Shown: positions 24,728 through 32,565 of the stretch, in pieces | Layout: each line of letters begins with the position of its first letter | Numbering within the stretch: position 1 is the stretch's first letter | NCBI GenBank assembly: GCA_018434325.1 | Contig: JAHDPO010000001.1 | Location: 1-58,404, forward strand | Reading direction: 5' to 3' | Source of the DNA: Clostridia bacterium | GTDB taxonomy: Bacteria > Bacillota > Peptococcia > DRI-13 > UBA5745 | Length of the DNA: 58,404 nt | Program-made: the position numbers and the translations under genes | The notes under the pieces: generated by a model | Databases searched by the model: none | Seen by the model: the letters and a program-made list of their open reading frames with translations, nothing else | Told to the model about the DNA's origin: nothing

Positions 24728-26026
24728 CTATTGCTGTTTTTCGACTCTGGGCACCGTTTCGCCGCCGCACAAAAGTACAGCAATCTGCTGTGCTTTTGTT
24801 TTCTCCAGAGCTTTGGCGATAGCCGCCGCCGGTTCCGCTTCGTGACCTAAGCCTACTTTAAGGCAGGTCTCTTTGGCAATGCCTTTAGTCGCCAGGATAC
24901 AGGACTTGACCGAGAGAATCTTCCCTACCGTCGTCATATTGCCGGCGGCCACATAGTCGTCGACGACGCCTTCCCTGATCAGCCGGTCGGCTTCGGCAAA
25001 GGGGATATAGCCGTATTCCTCAATAATCGGATGATCCGGTACGAAGCCTTCCGGACAGGGGGTAATCAAAACCACCGTTCCGCCTTCCCGGCATAACAGC
25101 TCTGCATTGCGCAGGGCTTTATTGGCTTGCCAAAAGCTGATATCCGTGGGATAAGATTCGGCAATGACAAGGTCATATTGCTGAGAGGCCTTGACGCATA
25201 AGCGCTCTCTGGCAATTCCCACCCCCTGCCGGAAAGCGGTGATGGGATGGCCAAAAACAGCGGCGATCATTTCCCCTGCGGTATTTTGGATCACATTGAA
25301 TATGGCAGTCAGACCGGCCTCCATGCCCACGGCCTCCAGCTCCCGGCGCATGGGATTGGGGTCTTCTCCCTCCTCACCCGGCCCCGCCGTCAAACAAACC
25401 AGATTGCCCAATTCGTCGGTAGCTTTAGCTCCCAGCCAGTGAATCTGATCCGCCGTCAGCTTGCTGGAAACACCGGGCATAACCATTTTGCAGCCGCCGC
25501 CCCAGCCGGCCAGGGGATGAGGCGATATTTGGCCCACAGCCAGGATGATGCTGAATTCTTCCAGATGCCTGTTGATTTCAATATCCACGCCTCCCGGTGT
25601 TTTTCCGATATGGCGCAGGCAGCTTTTATCATGGTAATCGTGATCCAGCACCTCATAACGCTCCACGATGTCCCGGCCCAGCTTTTGTATTTTTTCCGCC
25701 TGGGTCATGGCGCGGTGGGTGCCGTAGGCGATCATGATTTTAATGTTCTCGTCTTTGATCCCTCTGGCTTTGAAATAAGGGATCAGCAGAGGCAGGATCA
25801 GATCCGCCCGGGTCTGGCGGGTCAAATCATCGCAAAGCAGCAGCAATCTGTCCGACGGCTTGACGCCGTCAAAAAACGCCGGCAATCCTATGGGGTTTTC
25901 CAAGGCCTGACGAATAAGGATTTCCGGATCCGGCGCCGCCGAAGGCGCCAATTCGTAAACATGGACTTCTTTATCTTCCGGCAGCTCAATAAAAGGCTGA
26001 TCTTCATAATGCAGCTTGATTCTCAT
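24728..26026 (-). CDS. LarA-family nickel-dependent 2-hydroxyacid racemase/epimerase
   Basis: 432 residues. This is the canonical LarA type: DDLTR (66-70), H104 in YGTHRAMT, H170 in ISPHPLAGW, K180 in GGGCKMVMPG and H196, each exactly four residues below the Lactiplantibacillus LarA numbers (H108, H174, K184, H200). Lys184 carries the nickel-pincer nucleotide there. LarA homologues racemise or epimerise lactate, malate, other 2-hydroxyacids or gluconate. Its ATG overlaps the stop of the IlvD-family gene, so an aldonic or dihydroxy acid is a sensible substrate class, but that is inference. Maturation genes (larB, larC, larE) must lie elsewhere. Confidence 0.85.
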   Translation of the reverse strand: MRIKLHYEDQPFIELPEDKEVHVYELAPSAAPDPEILIRQALENPIGLPAFFDGVKPSDRLLLLCDDLTRQTRADLILPLLIPYFKARGIKDENIKIMIAYGTHRAMTQAEKIQKLGRDIVERYEVLDHDYHDKSCLRHIGKTPGGVDIEINRHLEEFSIILAVGQISPHPLAGWGGGCKMVMPGVSSKLTADQIHWLGAKATDELGNLVCLTAGPGEEGEDPNPMRRELEAVGMEAGLTAIFNVIQNTAGEMIAAVFGHPITAFRQGVGIARERLCVKASQQYDLVIAESYPTDISFWQANKALRNAELLCREGGTVVLITPCPEGFVPDHPIIEEYGYIPFAEADRLIREGVVDDYVAAGNMTTVGKILSVKSCILATKGIAKETCLKVGLGHEAEPAAAIAKALEKTKAQQIAVLLCGGETVPRVEKQQ

Positions 26027-27681
26027 TCCATCACCGCTCCTTTGTTGGCCGGGCCTACATGCTTGCTGTATCTGGCCAAATAGCCTCTTGTAAATTTAGG
26101 GATAAAGGGAGCTAAGCTTTGCCTTCTTACGGCCATTTCCTCCGGCGTCAGCAGTACATTGAGGGTTTTTTTAGCCACATCGATCTCTACGATGTCGCCG
26201 TCCCGAAGCAAGGCGATGGGGCCGCCGTCTGCCGCTTCCGGACAGATATGGCCGATGCAGCAGCCCCGGCTGGCTCCGGAAAAACGGCCGTCGGTAACCA
26301 GGGCTACCGTTTCCTTCAAGCCCATACCTACAATAGTAGAGGTGAGGCCCAGCATCTCCCGCATGCCCGGACCGCCTTTTGGCCCTTCAAAGCGCAGGAC
26401 GATAATATCGCCGGCTTTGATCCGGCCATCGTATACGGCCTGAATGGCTTTTTCTTCGCTGTCAAAAACCTTGGCAGGGCCCTTATGCTGTCTCAGACCG
26501 GCAGGAATAGCCGATTGCTTGGCGACGGCGCCGCCGGGGGCCAAGTTGCCCCAGAGCATGATCACACTGCCCTGCTCCAGGAAAGGATCGGATAAAGGCC
26601 GGATCACCTCGTCCCGGTAAACTTCCGCACCCTCGATATTTTCGCCGATGGTCTTGCCGGTGACCGTCTGCTCCTCTAAATGCAGATGCCGGCGAATCCT
26701 GTTCATCACTGCCGGAATGCCCCCCGCTTCATCCAAATCAGGAATGTGGTAAGGCCCGGCGGGGTCGATGGGGCATAAGGTGGGAACTTGGGCGCTGATT
26801 TTATTGAACACCTCCAGAGGCAAGTCGATTTCCGCTTCATTGGCAATAGCCAGCAGGTGCAAAACCAGATTGGTGGAACCGCTGATGGCCATGCCTACGC
26901 TGATGGCGTTTTCAAAGGAGCGCTCCGTTACGATCTGCCGGGGCGTGACGCCTTTTTCGATAAGGCGGCAAACCAGCTCCCCTGCCTGCCGGCAAAAGCG
27001 CAGGCGTTTGGAACGCATAGAGGGCGTCGTCGAAGAAAAGGGCAGGGATAAACCCAATGCCTCGGCCAAGGCAGCCATGGTGCCAGGCGTATACATGCCG
27101 GCGCCGTCTCCGGCGCTGGTCAGGGCAGCTTCCTCCATTTCATGGACTTCCGCCTCGGTGATCTTGCCCGATTTGTATTCGGCTACCGACTCCATAACAT
27201 TGGTAAAGCTGACCGGCTTTCCTTTAAACGAGGCCGGAATCATGCTGCCGCCGTTGATCAGCACCGCCGGCAGGTTCAGCCGCATTATCGCCATCATGGC
27301 TCCGGGTATCGGCTTATCTCCCGAAGCCAAAATCACCATACCGTCCATTCTGTGGGCATTGACCAGGGTTTCAATGGAATCGGCGACAATTTCCCGGCTG
27401 GGCAATACATAGTGCATGCCTTCATGAGCTTCCGTATAACCGTCGCTGACGGCGATGGTGTTGAATTCAAAAGGTATGCCGCCGGCGGCCAGGACGCCGG
27501 CCTTGATCTGCTGGGCCAACGCATTTAAATGGGCATTGGGCAAAGAGGATTCGTTCCAGGTATTGACCACGGCTACAAAGGGTTTCTGCAAATCGGAGCC
27601 GTTAAGGCCCAGGGCGTGAAGATAAGCCCGTTGAGGGGCTCTTTCGATTTTCTCTATAATCTCATTGCTGCGGTATACCAA
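26023..27681 (-). CDS. IlvD/Edd-family protein lacking all Fe-S cysteine ligands
   Basis: 552 residues, normal IlvD length; a TTG start at 27681 lies 7 nt after AAGGAGGG. The fold family is clear (VSDGYTEAHEGMHYVLPSRE in parts, GDKPIPG, TDGRFSGASRGCCIGH). In dihydroxy-acid dehydratase three cysteines hold the cluster (NSWNEITPCN, GGCDKxxPG, GACGGMYTANTM). Here they read NTWNESSLPN, ASGDKPIPG and GDGAGMYTPGTM, so Pro, Gly and Gly replace them. The Asp-Lys of the Mg site and the catalytic Ser of GRFSGA remain. It probably does not make 2-oxoacids by the normal cluster-assisted dehydration. Coupled to the LarA-family gene and under a sigma-54 promoter. Confidence 0.82.
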   Translation of the reverse strand: MVYRSNEIIEKIERAPQRAYLHALGLNGSDLQKPFVAVVNTWNESSLPNAHLNALAQQIKAGVLAAGGIPFEFNTIAVSDGYTEAHEGMHYVLPSREIVADSIETLVNAHRMDGMVILASGDKPIPGAMMAIMRLNLPAVLINGGSMIPASFKGKPVSFTNVMESVAEYKSGKITEAEVHEMEEAALTSAGDGAGMYTPGTMAALAEALGLSLPFSSTTPSMRSKRLRFCRQAGELVCRLIEKGVTPRQIVTERSFENAISVGMAISGSTNLVLHLLAIANEAEIDLPLEVFNKISAQVPTLCPIDPAGPYHIPDLDEAGGIPAVMNRIRRHLHLEEQTVTGKTIGENIEGAEVYRDEVIRPLSDPFLEQGSVIMLWGNLAPGGAVAKQSAIPAGLRQHKGPAKVFDSEEKAIQAVYDGRIKAGDIIVLRFEGPKGGPGMREMLGLTSTIVGMGLKETVALVTDGRFSGASRGCCIGHICPEAADGGPIALLRDGDIVEIDVAKKTLNVLLTPEEMAVRRQSLAPFIPKFTRGYLARYSKHVGPANKGAVME

Positions 27682-27728
27682 TCTTTTTCCCTCCTTAACG
27701 TGTGGTTATCGCTTTTCATTAAAAGCAC

Positions 27729-27744
27729 TGCAAAATATATGCCA
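27729..27744 (-). promoter_or_regulatory. Sigma-54 promoter of the IlvD-like/LarA operon
   Basis: Minus strand TGGCATATATTTTGCA: GG and GC are separated by exactly 10 nt, as the -24/-12 consensus requires. Predicted start near 27717, 36 nt before the TTG start codon. Confidence 0.75.
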
Positions 27745-27789
27745 AGGTCTGGTTTTCACAAAACAGGCCTTTTTCTCTCGCTTTTTTTG

Positions 27790-27815
27790 TTAATAAGTTG
27801 ATTATAACTTATTAA
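27790..27815. promoter_or_regulatory. Palindromic candidate activator site between divergent sigma-54 promoters
   Basis: TTAATAAGTT-GATTAT-AACTTATTAA, perfect 10-bp arms. It lies about 60 bp from the minus-strand -24 box and about 120 bp from the plus-strand one, the usual range for an upstream activating sequence. Binding by the activator at 22993-24717 is inferred. Confidence 0.6.
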
Positions 27816-27920
27816 TAAGACGTTTTATACTCAATCGGTCAACGGTGACTTTGCTGCCCGGGATAGGCAGGTGAGAGGATTGGACGGAAAACCCTTGATC
27901 CCGGCTGACGTCTTCGGCTC

Positions 27921-27936
27921 TGGCATGATTTTTGCT
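27921..27936 (+). promoter_or_regulatory. Sigma-54 promoter of the permease gene
   Basis: TGGCATGATTTTTGCT with GG-N10-GC spacing. Predicted start near 27948, 36 nt before the TTG start codon. The rest of this 302-nt gap (27682-27983) holds the opposite promoter and the palindrome only. Confidence 0.78.
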
Positions 27937-27983
27937 GATATGATGATCAGATTGGCCAACGAACAAAAAAAGGAGGGAGTTCA

Positions 27984-29375
27984 TTGATTACCGTTATCGT
28001 ACCTATTTTACTATTGCTGCTCATTGTGCTGATTCCCAAGATCCCTTATATCGGCGGAAGCGTGTCCGTAGCTCTGATCACAGCCGGCATAGCCGCTCTG
28101 ATCATGGGCGGTTTCTACAATCCTGTCAGTTGGCTCTTAGCCTGGATCGACGGCGTCGACCGCATTGCCTGGGTCATGCTGCTGGCCCTTGTAGGCTGTA
28201 TTTATGCGGAGACCCAAATCGAAATCGGTACCCTGGATACGGTTTTACGCAGCTTGCGGGCTAAATTCGGCCATTCTCCCCGAGGCCTGGTGGCCTGCAC
28301 CATGATCGCTCTGGGCCTGGCCGGCGCTCTTTTGGGCGAAGCCATTGCTTCTGCCACCATCGTCGGCATCCTGGCCGTCAAATCCATGGATGAGCTAGGC
28401 TTAAACGGCGACCTGATCTGTGCGATCTTAGTCATCGGCGGCAGTATGGGTTCCGTCATGCCCCCCATCAGCCAGGCCATCTTCCTGTCGGCCTCCCTGC
28501 TGAATGTGAATCCCGACGTAGTCGTCAGCCACGCCTATATCACGGTGGGTATTGGTATTATCTTTACGATCAGCTTCGTCTGCTTAGTCTACATCAAAAA
28601 GGATTTGAAATTTGATGAAAGCCTGATTCCCAAGGAAACCGCTTGGGAGATCCTCAGCAAAAACTGGATCACCCTGGTCCCTCTGACCATTCTCACCATC
28701 CTGATTGTTTTCCGTTCCCTGCCTATCGAATCTCTCAAATTCGACTTAGTGCCTTCTATGCTGAATTTGATCACTATCGGCGGCAAACCTTTCCTGACCT
28801 GGCTGGGCGGCATTCTTATCTTGAAAGGCTTCACCAACGGCATCGTCCTGACCATGCTGTTCGTCTCTATCCTGACCTTATTCTTTAAGGTCGTCAGGAA
28901 AAACGTCAAAGGTATTTTGGTCAGAGGCTTAAAAAGCGTTTGGGCCTGCACCAGCGTGCAGCTGGCAGCGGCAGTCATGCTGGGCGGCTTCTATGCCGGC
29001 GGCCAAATCGAAGCCGTTAAAGCCTTTGCCCAGACCCTCAATGCCAACGTCATCAAAATAGGCGGCGCCGCTGCCATGTCTTTGATGGGCATGCTTACCG
29101 GTTCTCAGGCTACTGCCCAAAATACGATTTTCAGCTTCTTCGGCCCCATCTTGATGGATATGGGCTACACCGCCGGTCAAGCCGGCATCATCGGCTCTCA
29201 CATGGCCGCTGCCGGACAAGGCCTGCCGCCTGCCGACCTGGTTACCTTTGCCGTAGCCGGCGTAGTCGGCGGTATCCTGGGCCGCAAGATCGATCCGCTC
29301 AAATCTATGCTTTATTCTTCCGTATTCTGCTTCTATCTGATTTTGGTCTCCTTCATTTACCTCTACCTGCTGTAG
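27984..29375 (+). CDS. DctM-like ion-transporter-superfamily permease (organic acid uptake)
   Basis: 463 residues; TTG start 6 nt after AAAGGAGGG. About twelve hydrophobic segments in two related halves. The block GEAIASATIVGILAVKSMDE followed by GGSMGSVMPPISQAIFLSAS resembles the helix-hairpin substrate loops of TRAP large permeases (DctM), and a second, GSQATAQNTIFSFFGPILM ... GLPPADL, repeats it in the C-terminal half. No TRAP binding protein or small permease gene is nearby, so it is probably a stand-alone secondary carrier. Co-control by sigma-54 with the LarA/IlvD-like operon suggests it imports their hydroxyacid substrate. Confidence 0.75.
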   Translation: MITVIVPILLLLLIVLIPKIPYIGGSVSVALITAGIAALIMGGFYNPVSWLLAWIDGVDRIAWVMLLALVGCIYAETQIEIGTLDTVLRSLRAKFGHSPRGLVACTMIALGLAGALLGEAIASATIVGILAVKSMDELGLNGDLICAILVIGGSMGSVMPPISQAIFLSASLLNVNPDVVVSHAYITVGIGIIFTISFVCLVYIKKDLKFDESLIPKETAWEILSKNWITLVPLTILTILIVFRSLPIESLKFDLVPSMLNLITIGGKPFLTWLGGILILKGFTNGIVLTMLFVSILTLFFKVVRKNVKGILVRGLKSVWACTSVQLAAAVMLGGFYAGGQIEAVKAFAQTLNANVIKIGGAAAMSLMGMLTGSQATAQNTIFSFFGPILMDMGYTAGQAGIIGSHMAAAGQGLPPADLVTFAVAGVVGGILGRKIDPLKSMLYSSVFCFYLILVSFIYLYLL

Positions 29376-29433
29376 ATGGTCCGAGAAAAACCGAAGCAGC
29401 CAGAATAAGTAAAAGCCGGCCAGAATCGGCAAA

Positions 29434-29465
29434 ACCCGGTCAGATCTCATCTGAACCGGGTTTTT
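29434..29465. terminator. Bidirectional terminator between permease and etfA
   Basis: CCCGGT and ACCGGG with inner AGAT/ATCT pairs form a stem, followed by TTTTTG on the plus strand and TTTTGCC on the minus strand. Confidence 0.8.
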
Positions 29466-29498
29466 GCCCTATCGCCTGATCATGAAAGCCTTTATGGC

Positions 29499-30485
29499 CT
29501 AGTTGAATCTTGCCAGCATGCCGTCCAGAACCTTATTCAGATCCATGGTTACGGCCACGTCGGATACTTCAAATACCGGCGCATTTTCATCTTTGTTAAC
29601 GCTGATGATCAAGCCGGAATCCTTCATGCCACAGATGTGGTGGGTGGCGCCGGAGATGCCGAAGCCCACATACACCTTGGGCCGGATGGATTTGCCGCTG
29701 GTGCCTACCATCAAGTGCTCGCCGCCGGACCAGCCTTCGTCCACCGCCGGACGGGTGCAGGCGGCAGCGCCGCCAAAGATAGCCGCCAGCTTCACCAGCT
29801 TATCCCAGTTTTCCTTGCTGCCCAAGCCGTAACCGCCGCAAAATACGATATCCGCTTTCTCCAGGGGCACGCCTTCCACTTCCTTCTTCTCAAGGCTGAG
29901 CGCCTTAAGAGGCAGTTCGTTTCGGGGCAGCAGGGACAGATCCATTTTTACTACATTTAACGGCTGAGGCCGGGCCGGGCCCTGAACAAAAATGCCCGGT
30001 TTGACGGAGGCCATCTGCGGCCTGTTGTCAGGACAGAGAATCTCGCCCAGTATCTTGCCGCCGAAAGAAGGTACGTCGGCCACCAGGAGCTTGTCGCTGT
30101 TGATCCGCATATCCACGCAATGGGCGGCCACGCCGGTGGCCAGACCTGCCGCCACCGTGGGCCCCAGCTGGGAGCCGATGGCCGTAGCGCCAAAGAGGAA
30201 GATCTCCGGCTGCTCTTTTTTGGCCAGCTCCACAATCAGCGGGGCATAAAGCATGGGATTGTACAAACCCAGGGCGGGATCATCAGCCAAATAGACCACT
30301 TCCGCCCCCTGCTCTGCCAATTGGCCGCAGAAGGGTTCTACGCCGTCGCCCAAAAGCACGGCTCCTACTTCTGTTTCTCCGCCCAACTCCGCCGCCAGCT
30401 CACCGGCCTTGGTCAGCAATTCAAAGACCACAGGATCCAATCCGCATTTAACTTGTTCGGCAAAAACCCAAATTTTCTTTTTCAT
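29499..30485 (-). CDS. etfA: Electron transfer flavoprotein alpha subunit
   Basis: 328 residues from the ATG at 30485, which overlaps the etfB stop. The C-terminal FAD site is typical: MVGTSGKSIRPKVYVGFGISGATHH in parts (about 250-275) and SVNKDENAPVFEVSDV near 290. EtfAB carries electrons from the acyl-CoA dehydrogenase encoded just upstream, or takes part in flavin-based bifurcation; the sequence alone does not decide. It is the last gene of the decarboxylase operon. Confidence 0.92.
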   Translation of the reverse strand: MKKKIWVFAEQVKCGLDPVVFELLTKAGELAAELGGETEVGAVLLGDGVEPFCGQLAEQGAEVVYLADDPALGLYNPMLYAPLIVELAKKEQPEIFLFGATAIGSQLGPTVAAGLATGVAAHCVDMRINSDKLLVADVPSFGGKILGEILCPDNRPQMASVKPGIFVQGPARPQPLNVVKMDLSLLPRNELPLKALSLEKKEVEGVPLEKADIVFCGGYGLGSKENWDKLVKLAAIFGGAAACTRPAVDEGWSGGEHLMVGTSGKSIRPKVYVGFGISGATHHICGMKDSGLIISVNKDENAPVFEVSDVAVTMDLNKVLDGMLARFN

Positions 30486-31321
30486 TTGCCGCCCCCCCAT
30501 TCACAGCTGCCATCCAGATCAATGCTGATACCGCCGGCCCGCAAACGCTGCAGCAGTTCTTCTACAATCTGTTCCGGGTCGCCTTTCAGCACTTCTCCTT
30601 TGCGCTTTAAATCGGGAGTGAAAACACCGCCGGCTTTGGTCGGAGAACCGTCAAGACCCAAGTGGCTGTCTTCGACCAAAAGGTCGTTTTTACCCCAAGT
30701 GCTGATGGGCTTATTTTTGGCCTTAATGATACCCATAGCGGAAATGAACCGGGGCTTATTGATTTCTCTGGCTACGGCCAAGAGGCAAGGCGTTTTGATT
30801 TCCCATTCCATAGCGCCGTTTTCGATCTTGGTTTTAACCCGCAGACGCTTTTCTTCCGGCGCCTCCATGGCAAAGACATTCCAGAGATGGGGCACGCCCA
30901 GCCACTCGCCCAATTGGGAGGATACCTGGGCCGTAGCTCCGTCGGCGCTTTCGGCGCCGCAAAATACGATATCAAAGGCGTCCAGCTTCTCAATGCCCTT
31001 GGCCAGCGTATAAGAGGTAGCCAAAGTATCGGCGCCGCCAAAGGCCCGGTCGGAAAGCAGTATGCCCTCGTCAGCTCCCATGGCCAAGGCCTCCCGCAGA
31101 TTCTCGGTGGCATTGGGAGGAGCCATCGTGACTACCGTGACTTTACCGCCGTAGGTGGTCTTCAGCTGTAACGCTGCTTCGATAGCGTTTTTATCCACAG
31201 GATTGATGATGGTGGGAATTCCTTCCCGGGTGATCCGCTTCGTGACAGGGTCGATGCTGACCTTGTCGTAATAGGCCGGATCAGGCACGGGCTTAATGCA
31301 TACAACGATGTTTAATGCCAT
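30482..31321 (-). CDS. etfB: Electron transfer flavoprotein beta subunit
   Basis: 279 residues. Opening LNIVVCIKPVPDPAYYDKVSIDP is typical (in two parts), with the nucleotide-binding block FCGAESADGATAQVSSQLGEWL near 120-142. Slightly longer than mammalian EtfB, as in anaerobic Bacillota. Pairs with EtfA; 17 nt after the dehydrogenase stop. Confidence 0.92.
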   Translation of the reverse strand: MALNIVVCIKPVPDPAYYDKVSIDPVTKRITREGIPTIINPVDKNAIEAALQLKTTYGGKVTVVTMAPPNATENLREALAMGADEGILLSDRAFGGADTLATSYTLAKGIEKLDAFDIVFCGAESADGATAQVSSQLGEWLGVPHLWNVFAMEAPEEKRLRVKTKIENGAMEWEIKTPCLLAVAREINKPRFISAMGIIKAKNKPISTWGKNDLLVEDSHLGLDGSPTKAGGVFTPDLKRKGEVLKGDPEQIVEELLQRLRAGGISIDLDGSCEWGGGK

Positions 31322-31338
31322 AGCTCAGATGATCCTTT

Positions 31339-32493
31339 CTAGGCTTTGAAGTCTGCCAGAGTGCTGCCGGCAATGATCAGCTGCTGAATGTGAGAGGTGC
31401 CGCCGGAAGGAATGGAAGCCAAAGCATCCCGGAGGAAACGGCCTACGGGGTACTCATTGATTACGCCATAGCCGCCCATGAGGTCCATGCAGCGCTTGGA
31501 AGAGCGGACAGCTGCTTCAGAAGAGAAATACTTGGCCAGGGCAAAATCCGTAGTAGCCGGAATTTTGGCGTCTTTCTTGGCGAAGGCCGCATAGGTCAAA
31601 TACTTGGCAGCTTCATAATCCGTACGGATGTTGGCCACTTCGAATTGGATAGCCTGCAGCTTGGCAATGGGCTTACCATAGAGGATGCGCTCGTTGGCAA
31701 ACTTGACGGCTTCTTCCACACAGCCCCGCAGAATACCGACACAAATGGCGCTCATGCCGGCCCGGCCGACTTCGCCGATGGCTGCCATGCCGATTTTGAC
31801 GCCGGCTCCTACTTTACCCAGCACATTGGCTTCCGGCACCTTGACGTCGTCCATGATGGTGTCGCCGGTGATGGAGCCTCTCAGGCCCAGCTTGTTTTCG
31901 TGGCGTCCCGTGTTAAAGCCGGGGGTGCCTTTTTCGATGATGAAAGTGGTAATCATGTTGCGGCCTTTTTCATCCTGGCCGTTAACGGCCGTCACTACAT
32001 TGACGTCGGCCTGGTGATTGGTGATGAAGCATTTGCGGCCGTTGATGATCCAGAAGCCGTCCTCCAGCTTGGCCGTGGCCTTCTGTCCCGTGTAATCGGA
32101 GCCGCCGCCGGGCTCGGTGGTGGCCAGGCCGGCCAGCTTCTTGCCGGCGCAGCAGTCCGGCAGATATTTTTGCTTCTGTTCTTCACTGCCGGCGTCCAGG
32201 ATAGCGGACATGCCCAGGTGATGGGTCATTATGGCAATGGCCAGACCAGCGGAATGACGGGCGATTTCTTCCAGGCAAATAGCCCTTTCAATGTAGCCCA
32301 TACCGGCGCCGCCGTACTCTTCCGGTACGAAAATACCGCAAACACCCAGCTCACCCAGAGCCGGCAGCAATTCGGCAGGAAAATGGTCCTCTTCATCCCA
32401 TTTGGCGGCATGAGGGGCGATCTCCGTTTCAACAAACTCTCTGACGGCTTTTCTGAGCATTTCCTGCTCTTCGGTAAATTGGAAAAATTGCAT
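31339..32493 (-). CDS. Short-chain acyl-CoA dehydrogenase
   Basis: 384 residues from the ATG at 32493, 8 nt after AAGGAG. Family blocks: GGAGMGYIERAICLEEIAR near 60-80, TEPGGGSDYTGQKATA near 126-141 for FAD and substrate, and MDLMGGYGVINEYPVGRFLRDA near 345-365 where the Glu of NEYP is the catalytic base of butyryl-CoA-type enzymes. It interconverts a short acyl-CoA and its 2-enoyl-CoA with EtfAB as partner. Beside a methylmalonyl- or glutaconyl-type decarboxylase, propionyl, butyryl or glutaryl-CoA are the substrates to consider. Confidence 0.9.
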   Translation of the reverse strand: MQFFQFTEEQEMLRKAVREFVETEIAPHAAKWDEEDHFPAELLPALGELGVCGIFVPEEYGGAGMGYIERAICLEEIARHSAGLAIAIMTHHLGMSAILDAGSEEQKQKYLPDCCAGKKLAGLATTEPGGGSDYTGQKATAKLEDGFWIINGRKCFITNHQADVNVVTAVNGQDEKGRNMITTFIIEKGTPGFNTGRHENKLGLRGSITGDTIMDDVKVPEANVLGKVGAGVKIGMAAIGEVGRAGMSAICVGILRGCVEEAVKFANERILYGKPIAKLQAIQFEVANIRTDYEAAKYLTYAAFAKKDAKIPATTDFALAKYFSSEAAVRSSKRCMDLMGGYGVINEYPVGRFLRDALASIPSGGTSHIQQLIIAGSTLADFKA

Positions 32494-32565
32494 GTAAATC
32501 ACTCCTTAATTTATTTTTAATTTTATTGTACAACCAATTTATGTAAAAACAAAACCCTTTTGGTT

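Noticed and set aside
31390-32520. 376-codon plus-strand open frame opposite the acyl-CoA dehydrogenase
   Set aside because: Shadow of a well-conserved gene; no start signal or family pattern.
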